Shown here: positions 11,662 through 25,584 of the stretch, piece by piece
Layout of the letters: each line of letters opens with the position of its first letter
How positions within the stretch are numbered: the stretch's first letter is position 1
Assembly (NCBI RefSeq): GCF_003672135.1
Contig: NC_039519.1
Location: 7,998,001-8,062,000 of the forward strand
DNA: 64,000 nucleotides
Direction of reading: 5' to 3'
DNA from: Ooceraea biroi
Taxonomy: Eukaryota; Arthropoda; Insecta; Hymenoptera; Formicidae
Notes under the pieces: generated by a model
Told to the model about the DNA's origin: nothing
What the model saw: the letters and a program-made list of their open reading frames with translations, nothing else
The model's database searches: none
Position numbers and translations under genes: made by a program

Positions 11662-14600
11662 TACGTTATCTCTAATAAAATACTAAACAAGTTTAAAAAC
11701 ACATTGCTCAGTAACTTAAATTCATTATTGATAAGATAGTCAAAAAACTAATCTGAATCTTATACCTACATATAATAATACATATTTAAGTGTTTAAATA
11801 AAATGTAAAAATGGAATTCTCTTGTATAGTATTAGAAAAATTGTGAAGATTTTAACATAAGACTGTATAAATAATCTTCATTTTATCTGATATAAATGGA
11901 TGGCAAATTATTTTTTAGCTTTCGAAGAAGCAAAGAAATTAAATTTAGTATCTCGATGTACAAAATGTACAAAGTTTATATCTGCGGGGAACAGGAAGTC
12001 GTCGTGTTTCAATCGTATTCATTAATTCGCGCATTATTCACGAAAAATGCAATAACGAACAATGAATTTTTCACTAAATACATTTTACACCAAGAGTAAT
12101 AAGATCATGGTGGAACTAACAGATAGTGCTCACTAGTTTAGCAGAAACCCCATTATCTCATATTAGGAGCATATCTCATAATAGGGGATTCTCCTCTACG
12201 TTATCTCTAATAAAACACTAAACAAGTTTAAAAACACATTGCTCAGTAACTTAAATTCATTATTGATAAGATAGTCAAAAAACTAATCTGAATCTTATAC
12301 CTACATATAATAATACATATTTAAGTGTTTAAATAAAATGTAAAAATGGAATTCTCTTGTATAGTATTAGAAAAATTGTGAAGATTTTAACATAAGACAG
12401 TATAAATAATCTTCATTTTATCTGATATAAATGGATGGCAAATTATTTTTTAGCTTTCGAAGAAGCAAAGAAATTAAATTTAGTATCTCGATGTACAAAA
12501 TGTACAAAGTTTATATCTGCGGGGAACAGGAAGTCGTCGTGTTTCAATCGTATTCATTAATTCGCGCATTATTCACGAAAAATGCAATAACGAACAATGA
12601 ATTTTTCACTAAATACATTTTACACCAAGAGTAATAAGATCATGGTGGAACTAACAGATAGTGCTCACTAGTTTAGCAGAAACCCCATTATCTCATATTA
12701 GGAGCATATCTCATAATAGGGGATTCTCCTCTACGTTATCTCTAATAAAATACTAAACAAGTTTAAAAACACATTGCTCAGTAACTTAAATTCATTATTG
12801 ATAAGATAGTCAAAAAACTAATCTGAATCTTGTACCTACATATAATAATACATATTTAAGTGTTTAAACAAAATGTAAAAATGGAATTCTCTTGTGTAAT
12901 ATTAGAAAAATTGTGAAGATTTTAACATAAGACTGTATAAATAATCTTCATTTTATCTGATATAAATGGATGGCAAATTATTTTTCAGCTTTCGAAGAAG
13001 CAAAGAAATTAAATTTAGTATCTCGATGTACAAAATGTACAAAGTTTATATCTGCGGGGAACAGGAAGTCGTCGTGTTTCAATCGTATTCATTAATCCGC
13101 GCATTATTCACGAAAAATGCAATAACGAACAATGAATTTTTCACTAAATACATTTTACACCAAGAGTAATAAGATCATGGTGGAACTAACAGATAGTGCT
13201 CACTAGTTTAGCAGAAACCCCATTATCTCATATTAGGAGCATATCTCATAATAGGGGATTCTCCTCTACGTTATCTCTAATAAAACACTAAACAAGTTTA
13301 AAAACACATTGCTCAGTAACTTAAATTCATTATTGATAAGATAGTCAAAAAACTAATCTGAATCTTATACCTACATATAATAATACATATTTAAGTGTTT
13401 AAATAAAATGTAAAAATGGAATTCTCTTGTGTAGTATTAGAAAAATTGTGAAGATTTTAACATAAGACTGTATAAATAATCTTCATTTTATCTGATATAA
13501 ATGGATGGCAAATTATTTTTTAGCTTTCGAAGAAGCAAAGAAATTAAATTTAGTATCTCGATGTACAAAATGTACAAAGTTTATATCTGCGGGGAACAGG
13601 AAGTCGTCGTGTTTCAATCGTATTCATTAATTCGCGCATTATTCACGAAAAATGCAATAACGAACAATGAATTTTTCACTAAATACATTTTACACCAAGA
13701 GTAATAAGATCATGGTGGAACTAACAGATAGTGCTCACTAGTTTAGCAGAAACCCCATTATCTCATATTAGGAGCATATCTCATAATAGGGGATTCTCCT
13801 CTACGTTATCTCTAATAAAATACTAAACAAGTTAAAAACACATTGCTCAGTAACTTAAATTCATTATTGATAAGATAGTCAAAAAACTAATCTGAATCTT
13901 GTACCTACATATAATAATACATATTTAAGTGTTTAAACAAAATGTAAAAATGGAATTCTCTTGTGTAATATTAGAAAAATTGTGAAGATTTTAACATAAG
14001 ACTGTATAAATAATCTTCATTTTATCTGATATAAATGGATGGCAAATTATTTTTCAGCTTTCGAAGAAGCAAAGAAATTAAATTTAGTATCTCGATGTAC
14101 AAAATGTACAAAGTTTATATCTGCGGGGAACAGGAAGTCGTCGTGTTTCAATCGTATTCATTAATCCGCGCATTATTCACGAAAAATGCAATAACGAACA
14201 ATGAATTTTTCACTAAATACATTTTACACCAAGAGTAATAAGATCATGGTGGAACTAACAGATAGTGCTCACTAGTTTAGCAGAAACCCCATTATCTCAT
14301 ATTAGGAGCATATCTCATAATAGGGGATTCTCCTCTACGTTATCTCTAATAAAACACTAAACAAGTTTAAAAACACATTGCTCAGTAACTTAAATTCATT
14401 ATTGATAAGATAGTCAAAAAACTAATCTGAATCTTATACCTACATATAATAATACATATTTAAGTGTTTAAATAAAATGTAAAAATGGAATTCTCTTGTG
14501 TAGTATTAGAAAAATTGTGAAGATTTTAACATAAGACTGTATAAATAATCTTCATTTTATCTGATATAAATGGATGGCAAATTATTTTTTAGCTTTCGAA

Positions 14601-15258
14601 GAAGCAAAGAAATTAAATTTAGTATCTCGATGTACAAAATGTACAAAGTTTATATCTGCGGGGAACAGGAAGTCGTCGTGTTTCAATCGTATTCATTAAT
14701 TCGCGCATTATTCACGAAAAATGCAATAACGAACAATGAATTTTTCACTAAATACATTTTACACCAAGAGTAATAAGATCATGGTGGAACTAACAGATAG
14801 TGCTCACTAGTTTAGCAGAAACCCCATTATCTCATATTAGGAGCATATCTCATAATAGGGGATCCTCCTCTACGTTATCTCTAATAAAACACTAAACAAG
14901 TTTAAAAACACATTGCTCAGTAACTTAAATTCATTATTGATAAGATAGTCAAAAAACTAATCTGAATCTTGTACCTACATATAATAATACATATTTAAGT
15001 GTTTAAATAAAATGTAAAAATGGAATTCTCTTGTATAGTATTAGAAAAATTGTGAAGATTTTAACATAAGACTGTATAAATAATCTTCATTTTATCTGAT
15101 ATAAATGGATGGCAAATTATTTTTTAGCTTTCGAAGAAGCAAAGAAATTAAATTTAGTATCTCGATGTACAAAATGTACAAAGTTTATATCTGCGGGGAA
15201 CAGGAAGTCGTCGTGTTTCAATCGTATTCATTAATCCGCGCATTATTCACGAAAAATG
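11514..15258 (+). repeat. Seven-unit tandem array, 535 bp period
   Basis: Seven nearly identical units of 534-535 bp follow each other; the boundary motif GCAATAACGAACAATGAA occurs at 11514, 12049, 12584, 13119, 13654, 14188 and so on. Each junction creates a 67-codon reading frame starting ATGGATGGCAAATTA (11896, 12431, 12966, 13501, 14035, 14570), with the last 17 codons supplied by the next unit; the seventh copy (15105) is fused to the downstream flank instead. The predicted peptide (MDGKLFFSFRR...) resembles nothing I know. Units 3 and 5 share one set of variants (CTTGTACC, AAACAAAATG, TTTTTCAGC), units 4 and 6 another (CTTATACC, AAATAAAATG, TTTTTTAGC), so the middle of the array was copied as a two-unit block of about 1,070 bp. 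It ends abruptly at a GC-richer segment. Confidence 0.95.
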
Positions 15259-15780
15259 CCCCCTTTTTGGGGTCATACGTTACTTTCCCGCGATTTCGTG
15301 AAGGCGTGCAACAAAGGCGAGAACATCTACAGGTAGTCCCAGACGCGTAATCGCCTTAGTAGACATTTTTGAATGCCGCGGCGAGGGCCGCGAGAGTCCC
15401 ATCCACCCCATAATGGGTATCCGGCACACGTAATGATAATCCCATAATGCGCGGATCTCTACTTGAAATTGGTCGGCTACACAAGCGTCGAATATCTTCC
15501 GCTTCGTGCGCATCGAAATCATACTTCCTATTGAATTCATCCACCGATCTCTTACGGTCGCGAGATGTGGGCATGGTGGTACACAGATCGGAAATATAGC
15601 AGAATATACCTACATATATCGTGTGTAAATGTAGGGAGACCAGCTCGGTACTTGAGGCATGATGATCGCTAGATACAATGGGAACGACGTATGCGTCTTC
15701 TAGTCGATGGAACAGCTTGAATAATCTTGAAGTCCTCGAATATGACAGCAATATACGATAATCGAATATACGTGCACGTG
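15259..15780 (-). other. GC-richer, coding-like fragment of unknown origin
   Basis: Directly after the tandem array, composition shifts from AT-rich to mixed for about 500 bp. On the minus strand an ATG at about 15,574 opens a frame (MPTSRDRKRSVDEFNRKYDFD...) that reads to a stop near 15,356 with a balanced, protein-like composition. Upstream it stays open to 15,751. A second minus frame (15280-15540) overlaps it in another register, so a frameshift between the two is possible. I recognise no family. It may be a remnant of a captured gene or of a larger transposon. Coding status is uncertain. Confidence 0.35.
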
Positions 15781-18700
15781 TACAATGCGAGAAAAAAATA
15801 AAAAAGATTGCGTATTTTTATGAATTATATTTATGAATATTATAAGCCACTGATACGCGACATGGATTATTATAAACATTAAAATGTTAATTAAAGCTCT
15901 TTAATAATAGCATCCTTTTACAATAACTAAAACCGCGTTGTCGATAAAAAGATGAGTAAAAATATATCCTTAGCATAAATTAATTAGATATATTTATTGT
16001 CCTAATAATTTATTATGTTAAATAACTGTAATAATAATTTAATTTATTATGTTAAATAAAAATATATTATATCCTACATATGTTTAGTTTGTATTATTGT
16101 ATTAATGCTTTTAATCAAAGTTACTAAGCGTATAATATCAGTGTGCCATAATTTTTATAATACATTTATTTTATAATTAACTATATAATATATATAAGAT
16201 ATATAATAATATATTTATACAATATAAAGCGCTAGATAAAATGAAGCTTCGTATTATGCCTTGGAGCCCTGACCATCTTTTAGCAGCTGCCATCTGCAAT
16301 TCATGCGAGCAGTGACTGATGTGAAGAGAATTGCGATGTTCTACGGTCGATAGTCATGATAAAACTTATTGATATATTTGGAAATATAAAAATCAAAATT
16401 TCATGGATTTATATAAAACATGTAAATCATTCAATTTATAACATAGCAAACTATTTCGATTATTTCCATATATGTAAGAATTAAATATATAATAAGTTTA
16501 TTCAACGATCAATAATTTATCCCATCGATAATAGTAATAAAAGACTATTAAAAAAATATATTGGAAGATTTATACATTGAAAAAAGTGTATATGCATTTT
16601 TGTACACTTTATCAACCGTCATCTGCCTTATGTAGCGCTAATAATTTGGTAATCTGTCGGTAACGATTCGAGAATAATTTTACCAAAATCTTTTCAATAA
16701 TCTGAGAGATCCTGTACTGTATGTCGAAAATGTCGGCACAGCTAGATAATAATAATGCAAATTGCTGCTGGACTACATTGGTAAAATTCTGAGTTAACAT
16801 GTATTGTCGTTTGGTAACGTAGAACCCAAAGCATGCCGGCATTATTGGTAAACAATAATACCAGATCGTAGTAAGATAATTTAAATAATTTGGATAATTT
16901 ATAAATTATTCGATTTTCCTCATTATTCTATTATTATCTACATATATTACATTTCAATAAAAATTGTTTTGAGAAATAATTATATCTTTGTGCAATCAAA
17001 TTTTTACTTGATTTTTATACATGACTATAATGACAATAATTGTTTTATCATTTTTTGGTAATTAATATTTGGTACCTTTGATATTATAGTTTGTTCATGG
17101 GATATCTACCTTATTGGAAACTGATTCATTTTATGGGGTTGATATGAATCAATAAAGTCAGTTGTGATGTACAGTCGGCAATATTTAATAAAATTTATTG
17201 AATTATTTAGTAAGATAAAATTATTCGTAAATATTATAAAACACGTAACAAATAAAGTAATACATGTATTATTATTAAGGTTTCGTAAAATGCGGTTTCA
17301 TAAAATTTTATAAAATTTTATTAAAACATGTAGATGTACATTTATATACTTAACTACATCACTGTTTTACATTTTTAAGCCTGTTACATATTTATATGGA
17401 ATGAAACGAAAGAATTTATATAAAAATAATAAAATTACTCGAATGTACCTGTTCCTAAAAGCCAGCGGCAGAAAATTAAATTTATGACGTGAAAGTGATA
17501 AAAATGCTAATCTTACAGCATGTAATTGAGATAATAATGTACATAGGTATTTACTTTGCTGTACATAGGTATTTACTTCGCTGCTTTCTTTGCCGTTCTG
17601 CACTTTAATACTAATTAAATATTAAATAATTGATATTTTATACTAAGTTGATAAAAGGGTGATATATGAAATCTATCATCTTTTCCTATCAAAATATCCT
17701 TCGAAGACATTCCGCTAGTTCTCCAGTGTTTCCATAGCGTAATTAAAAGCGAGTGAAGATAGTGGAAGAATGTAATTAAAAAGAAAACTCTGTAATTGAA
17801 CCACACAGTTATTGAATCTACCATCCAGAAAGGATGCACGGCACGAAATGAAATGTACAAACTTGTAAGCCACAAAGGTAATTTCAACTCATCTATATTT
17901 TGTGAAAATCTTCCGTTAAATAATTTATTCAAGCTTTTGGAAGTTTATATAAATATAGAAAACACAGTTCATATTTATCGAGAGTTTCATTCGCAATGAT
18001 GGAAAGTTAGATGTAGACCTCTCACGTAAATTGGAGACAAACATCTTTAAAAAATATTAAAAGATAAATAATTTGTTTAAACTTCTGTGTTATTTGTCAA
18101 TATGAAATATTGGAATAAATAAGTTTATAGAGAATTTTGGAGAATCTTGGTTAAACCAAATTCCGTTTAAAAATAATTAAAACTTTCTTTGCTATTAAGA
18201 GTATTTAATATCAAATTGAAAAACATACAGGAAACCTCTATTTTTAATTAATGATTAAAAGTTATTTATATTATATTGTTTTTGTTAAAATTTTTCCTGA
18301 TCTCTATCTCAGATCAAAAGTAGATAAATTTAATGTAAAGGACATGCTTTTACAATTTTATTTCAATACTTCAATTCTGCTGTTTATAATATATACAATA
18401 TAATTATATTATTAATTAAATTGATTTTCCTTAAACTATAACAGATTATAACTAGAAATATCACATATATGCCATGTTTATTATTTGAAATAATAAAGAG
18501 TATTATGGCTATTATATTCAGTATGCTGCAAGCGAGCCTATAAATTATGTACATTTTATGTTAGTCGATCACAGCAGACCATGCAAGTAATTGTTTTATT
18601 GTGTAAATAATTAATTCATACATAAAACATATGTTATACGTAAAGAGTTCCATACATATGTAATATATCGGAAGCGTTTTACAATGTACGCATGTTTATA

Positions 18701-21700
18701 AATGATATTACCGCAAACTAACTACGAGTTTAATTATAACATATTGGAAACTGAAAATTTAGCTTTCAAGCAAATAAACGATTGTAGAGATCACATAGAT
18801 TATTCTGCAAATTTAATCGGATTTTTATCACGCGAGAGTTAACTGTAATTTATATTATCAGCAAAAATATTGAAAGACTGAAATGTTAATGTTGAAACGC
18901 ATTCCTGTGCATACAGGAACTTGCCGTGTACAACTAAATAATTAATTAATTCGTTATTTACAGCGTACACCACTATAAATTATGTTCCGTCAAATCTAAA
19001 TACGTTATATCAAATGTACCGTAGAAACAATTAATTAATTCATTCTGAAGAGGCTTTGTATTTACATTATCCCACTGAAGAGTTAGTAGTGTTTGAAACT
19101 TATCACGCCGGAATGAGAATTTCGGGTGACAAGTCTTATACAAGGCTTTATCATAAATACAAGCAGCTACACGAGACAAGACCCAGGTGGTTTCCGCTTT
19201 AAGATTGATTAATTACCCGGACACATTCAGCATAAATAGTTTCAGTATGCGCCACTCCTTAACCAGTTTGATCTGCACGCGTAAGACAAAGTACAAGTCG
19301 ATAATTGCCGATTCTCCGGATCCGCGTAGCTTGTTGCCCAATCTACAATGAAAGATAATGTTATCCCGCGGCATCTCAATTAATATAACGATAAAAATGG
19401 TATTGACAGTACGATTGACATCGAAAAATATTATCTCTACGTGAGAATTAACAGGCGCGATGTGTAGAGCGAGTTTGTTTTCCACTCACACGAGATATCC
19501 ACTTAAAACGATACCATCGGCTTTTTATAATTTGCAGCGCAAGAGATATCGTTTGTGCATCTCGTTCGGCAGTTCGCAGTACCGTTTATTTATTTCTCTT
19601 CTTTTTTTCTTTTGTAGATAATAACGTTTGATGTTATTCTTCTTTAATATGTTTTGTATTTTCTAATAGAAATTTTAATAGAACTGGCAATATATTTAAA
19701 CCACTTGTAGTATAAAACCCACATTTATAATATACGTGTGATAGTTACTGGTAAAATTTTCAAAAATCATATTTTTTGCAGTATAATTCAGTTTTTGGGG
19801 GAAGTTTTTTTCTGTAAATTTATGAAATATAAAATTACATATAATTCAAATTTTTTGCTACGTACGAATTTAAAAATCACGAACAACTTGCGTGCACGTA
19901 GTGCAAGAGTTGCGGAATATCTTTGTAAATAAAAATTTTAAGGTATTTGTGTATGTAGAGAAATAAAAATAACTGACCGAGCAACAGACAAATATTTTGA
20001 TAACTGGATTTTTTAATAAATTTTTATTTTGTAGTATTTTACAATTTCTAACTTTGTGATTTGATACTTCGTGATTTTTAAGAATTTGTACATTCGATGA
20101 CAAATAAAAAGAAATAAACTTGCACAAAATGTACAATACAAGATAGAAATGCATATTGGTTAAAAGAATTGATTAAGATCGATTAAAAGAAAAAAAGAAA
20201 TAGAAACATATCTCTTAAAAAACTTAGATTATTTCTTAATAAAAGTTTGTTAAAATGATTTACGTGATTCATAAAGTTGTTCAGATAAGTATATTTCTAC
20301 CAATTTTGCATAATATTCTAAATTTTATTCGTGTAAAATAAAAAAGAGCTTTTATACTCACAAGCTACAAAGAAGTATTGTGCTATTGAATTATATCTCT
20401 CTCGCTCTGAACAAGATAATAATAGAGATATTAATATTCTGAAAATATATTTCCATTTCATGTTTACTTTAAAAAAGCTATATCTTAAAGTTCAATGCTC
20501 GTATTTCCAGATCTGATATCCGAATTTTGAAAAGGTGGCGAATGATTCATTAGGATTTAAAATAATACAAATATATATAAATATGCGGAAGCAAAATCAA
20601 GAGGAGTAAAAGGCATTATTATTTAATGTTGTATGATTACATAAAACAAGATATTTTTATATGATATAATAAAGTACTCAAATATTGAAAAATAAATAAA
20701 TGTACAAAGATTATATTTCCCAATAGATATTTCAAATTTAATTAATTATAAGAACGAAGATACATGTAATAATTTCACACTGAAATTCCAATAAAGGGTA
20801 ATTGAAATCGCAAAAATAATAAAATCAATTGCGCATGATTTCGCACGTATCGTTTCATATCAAACACATTTAATAATTATTTAATAAGAAGATTCATTTT
20901 CGCTGAAGTTATCATCGACTTTTGTCATCACAATTTGACAAGCTCTCGCGGAAAGGATGTGGTCTCTATCTATTCGTATACATTAGGAAAATTTATGCAG
21001 CTCCGGCAGTGTCACTTCATACAAGAGAGCTGCAGGATCCGCAGCATAAAGAGTATAAAGGAATTCGAGGGCCTTTGAATGCTTTCGAGTTAGACCGACT
21101 GATTATGCCCCAAGTGGTGCCGCGTAATCCGTCTCCGTTTCATTTGCATGTTACTCCGGTAGTTGCTTATAAAGCGTACGTGATCGCGATAAAAGTCAAC
21201 GCGCCCCAGAAGACATCTGATAATGGCAGTCGTACGTGCCGCATTCGTCTTATTAATGCAACGCGAGTCTTGGCGACGTCTCCGTCGCTTATCCGTCGCG
21301 TCTTGCGGGCAAAAATCTCGCCCGGGACGCCCCGCATTTTTCCCGCTTACTTAAGATTCCTCGTCTGGTGCGAACTCAATCTTACGACGTTTGCTCCTCG
21401 GCATTGATTCCTCGCAAGACTTCCTCGTGATCACCGATCCCCCTCACCGCAGTAATCGCCCTCGGCCACTGGCATATATTACGAGGAAAAGGTTTGCGAG
21501 CTCATAGCTTCCTCCGCCGACTGTCGCCGTCCATCGCTCAAGATAGTCAGTCGCGAAGCCGATTACGCGTGGCGTCAACTCACGTAAGTAGGATTACCTC
21601 TTCCTGTTAACTGTTCTTCCGCTGATTGTGCGTCAGATTTGTTGCGCCGATGAAACATGAATGTTGTAATCATTGTTGTACAATTTTCGAATGTTAAGCG

Positions 21701-24700
21701 AGTTGTCCAGGTTCGGTCCTTGACGATGAACGGAAAAGAGAATCTTGAGGCGCTAGGCGCGTCTCGCTGCCACGATTCTCAAGGACCTTGAACAGATCCG
21801 CCCGCAAGTTAATCTACTTTTGCGAAAGAGTCAGCCGGCGGCTGCCGCTCAAAATTTACGGGCTGCACAGATTCCGCAAAACGCTACGAAGAAGTGCGTT
21901 CTCCCGCCGATCGATATTTTAAAGTGATTTACGTTCGAGAACGTCGAACGTTCTGAGGGAATAATGGTTCACGGGCCAATAAGTTCGAGGTTTCATAGCA
22001 GACAGTTTCGGGATGGAAGTAAAACATGAAAAGGACTACGATCGCGAACGTATCGGGCAGGCAGGATAAACTGCGTGGACACGTTGCAACTTTGGCACTT
22101 ACTCATCCTCCGGTCATGGGAACCAGTTTATTTCATTCGCCAACTTCAATTTTTCGTGACAGATTATGCGACTATCGAGTAGTGCGCGTTGCACCAAGCC
22201 CGAAATACATTTATCTCGAGACCCAGTTAGTTTTTCTCGACTCGTGATATCGCTTTCCTGAAAATCATCGAGAAATTTTCTCCCGTTTTTAATTTTATAT
22301 AATGCTTACGCGTAAAAGTGCTTCTGAAAATTTAGTCGTACCATATTCTGCAACTTTAATTTTCCATTTTCATGAAGGTACCGTTGACGCAGCCCAAATA
22401 TATACGTTAGTTGAATATTCTTTGCAACTTGTTAAAGAAGTTTAATCTTACAACGCGAGAGAGAGAGAATATACACGATAGGTATACTCCTTACTGTCGT
22501 CTTACAATTGTCTATTTTTCTTAAATAAAAAAGTTGGTTTTTTCTTTAAAAAAAGAGAAGAGCAACTTTGGTTAACTTTAGTCACTATTTTCAAGAACGA
22601 GAGACAGATAAATTAAGATTTTACAAAATCCGGATTGAGAAAAGATTATAGTAATTAAGGAAGGAACGTTGGAACAAGCGAATCGAAGGAGCAATAGCTG
22701 CGTCCTCGTAACCCCATTCGACAAACCGCCTATTTTCTGCTTTTCGCACACGAGGATTGATTTTTGTTCTTCTCTTTTTTACGATCGATTCGTTCGATAG
22801 GTTTTCGTAACCCGCTTTCTTATAGAGAAGTGATAAAATAAAATTTGCAATCAGTTAGGGGAAAGCCCAGCTGTAATTCCCTTCTTATCAAATTATAGGA
22901 ATCATCATCTATAAAAATGCCGCATATCATTTCGGTTATGAAATTCTCAGACAAATTTTGCAAATACTTCATCTAGGAATGCGAATGATGGATTTCGCAA
23001 GCTTGGTTTTGACAGCTGATAAATTCGCTGGATTATTTGATAAAAATTAAATGCGATTATCTGGGGGAAAACTTATCGGAGCGCATTTTTATCATGTTTG
23101 CCATTTTATCGTAGTTACTATTTTTAAATTTCCTTTCGCAAATTGCTCGATAATTACACAAGTACACACGTCGAAGTATATCGAAATGCATATATGTCGT
23201 ACACGTAGTACTTTGAATTTAATTAAATGCACTGGCATAAGTTGATCCTTTTATCGAAATGTGTTTCATACGTCAAAAACAGTATTAATGGTTATCTTCA
23301 TTATTGCAGTTTAATTAATGTTACGATATTTACACATTTCAGAATATTAGCACGGCAGTATTTTAATAACAATAGATATGTATCAAATATTCTTATGTGT
23401 TCGCTTGCGACCTGTGAAGTTTCACGTTTATTTTTAGAAAGATTACTTAATTAATTATCCTAATATACATTAATTAGAGTTAACACACATTAAAAAATAT
23501 GAAATAATTGAATAATGAAATCAAGGAAAAATTATAGACCACGTCACACTCGATAGTTCCACGAATACATATGTACAAGGTTTTTACGATAGTTTGTGAG
23601 AATAAAAATTAAAATATGTACAATAACTCTTCGAAAATATTATGCAACATCAATAGTTTTATTCAGTTGTCAAGTGTAATGCGTGTAACGCAAGGTCGTG
23701 CTTGTCAGTGCGGGTATCTACAAAATTTTCCTTAATGGTAATACCCGACTCGTGACTTACCGTATGTCGTCAACGTACAGTAATCTTGAATAGAATTCTG
23801 TCCGCTTGTGTCAGTCCGCGTCAAGCTGTGCAAATGTCATTGCTATATTTGTACAAAAGAAATAGCACAGTATCTCTTCATAATATTTTGTTCACAAACA
23901 GTTAAATAGCTTCAAACTGAGAGATCCTCGCTTTACGGTTTCGTTCTTATGAGTTGAGAAAAATTAATTAATATTTTATACATAAACAAAATGCATGTAT
24001 TCACACACGTACAAGGAGATAGAAAGAATGTAAAGTTCGGTTTCAGTACAAGACATTAGAAATAGGTTGTCATTCCTTTTAGCAAAAATATTTTAAAAAT
24101 TATGTAAACATATCTTATTCGTATCGTAGATTGCAAAATTAGAGCACTTTTAAAAAAGGAATTAAAAGAGCAAATCAAATCGACCAAATTGGATCACGTA
24201 CAATCAAGCGTTATATTTTTATTCGAAGAAAACTTAACGTTGGGAGTATTTTTACGCGTTATGGTATATGGTCGTTAACTTTTACGGCACCATCATATGT
24301 GCCGTAAGAATTATAGTACGGAGAAAAATAGAGTACGAGAAGATATAGTGTTGTAATGTCATTTTACGTCGGGGAGTGTGAATCAGGCTTCAAGCGTACT
24401 TCCCCCGAGACGCATTAGAATATTTATCGGTCAAGTGCGATAAAATTATCGTATAAACATTTTCAACGTATCTCACGTAGAAAAATATCGCTCAAGAATG
24501 TGAATTGAGATAACAGCTCATCGAATTTGCAAACTGATAACAATTTGCACGTGTCAAGTATAATGAATACATATTCACTCATTATTATGTCATATATTGG
24601 TATAAATGATGTAATAATTACAATGAATTTGATGTTGGATTACTATTAACAAATCCTGATTTAACTATTATAATTTATAAATAGATGCCTATAACAACTG

Positions 24701-25075
24701 ATTTATTTAACTATACTAATTTATTTGAATATATGTTAAATGAATGTGCAATAGAAGTTAATATTATTCATGTCAACTTCTATATAATTATACTTTATAA
24801 CTAATATACGATTTGTCATGTTTTGCTCTTAACAAATATCATTTACCTATTACAAATACATCAAGAACTATATTTCTTTATTGTAATGTCAATTGTAGCA
24901 AGTATATCAAAAATACTCATTTCCTATTATGTTACAAATTGTCTCCATACCAAAAATATAGTGAGGGACTTTAAAAAATGGAAATGTGATCAAATTCAGT
25001 GCATAGGAATAGAAACTTTTTGGACTAATAACGTTGACCAAAAAGCCGATAATAAATCGTACATATTGCAGGACA
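15781..25075. other. Long AT-rich non-coding stretch with a few exon-like scraps
   Basis: About 9 kb of mostly AT-rich DNA. Minus-strand frames at 16612-16842, 17615-17932 and 19213-19485 have mixed, partly hydrophobic composition, and the last has an acceptor-like TTTCATTGTAG near 19,346 followed by an open, non-repetitive segment to 19,213. They could be decayed exons of a membrane protein, but no family signature could be named and they do not join into a convincing gene. A GC-richer patch lies at about 20,920-22,100 (a 161-codon plus frame at 20922 begins with TTG, not ATG). No transposon ends or RNA genes were recognised. Confidence 0.45.
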
Positions 25076-25321
25076 ATGGCGGAGAAAAACAATGGGCTCG
25101 CACTTCAATCGATAGAATCGGAAATCCAACCTGGCGGTTCTCTCGAAAGTATCGTAAACTCCGAGAATAGGAAGGCAAATTGGAACACTCAACGTATATT
25201 TGTCTCTGCAGTGGACTTGATTAACCATATTTTAATTGTATTAGTGACGATATATATCGTGTATCACTCAGCAAAGTCTCATTACGTTACAAATATACAC
25301 GTGATCCTCTGTACTATCGGG
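25076..25321 (+). CDS. First coding exon of a probable cytochrome b561-domain transmembrane protein
   Basis: The ATG at 25076 has A at -3 and G at +4 and sits just after an acceptor-like TATTGCAG, so a 5' UTR intron is possible. It opens 82 codons that end in phase 0 at a consensus donor (GGG|GTAAGT, donor at 25322). The product starts MAEKNNG, has a hydrophilic tail of about 42 residues, then a membrane helix at about residues 43-64 containing His51 (DLINHILIVLV), then NIHVILCTIG (71-82) beginning a second helix with His75. In CYB561D-type proteins a histidine in this position of a 'WHxxLxTIGYQLLMxE' segment binds haem; the next exon would be expected to start with YQLLM-like sequence. That exon was not found in the window; the sequence downstream is filled by mariner fragments and a scaffold gap. 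Known family role: electron transfer across membranes using ascorbate. The family assignment rests on pattern memory and is moderate. Confidence 0.5.
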
Positions 25322-25584
25322 GTAAGTGTGCCATTCTCATAAAATATACATTTCACCTGTCATTTCACTGTCTTTTTTGTTATCAATTTTAGAACGTCGC
25401 ACTGAGAAAAAACTCCAATTACTTTTTTTATAATCAGTATAGTCATAATAATGTGTGTGGTATATTAAATTATAATTTTATGACAATTTTTTCATAAGCC
25501 TATTGGTAATAACTGCAAAAATATTCAAAATGCGTATTATGGTAATAGCAATTATAATGCAGTGTAACATCAGCTGTAATATAT

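Noticed and set aside
16612..17932. Minus-strand hydrophobic frames as a chemoreceptor gene or pseudogene
   Set aside because: Mixed hydrophobic segments are present, but no conserved receptor motif and no joinable exons could be shown; kept only as exon-like scraps.
20922..21407. 161-codon plus frame as a gene
   Set aside because: Starts with TTG, composition not protein-like, no family similarity recognised.
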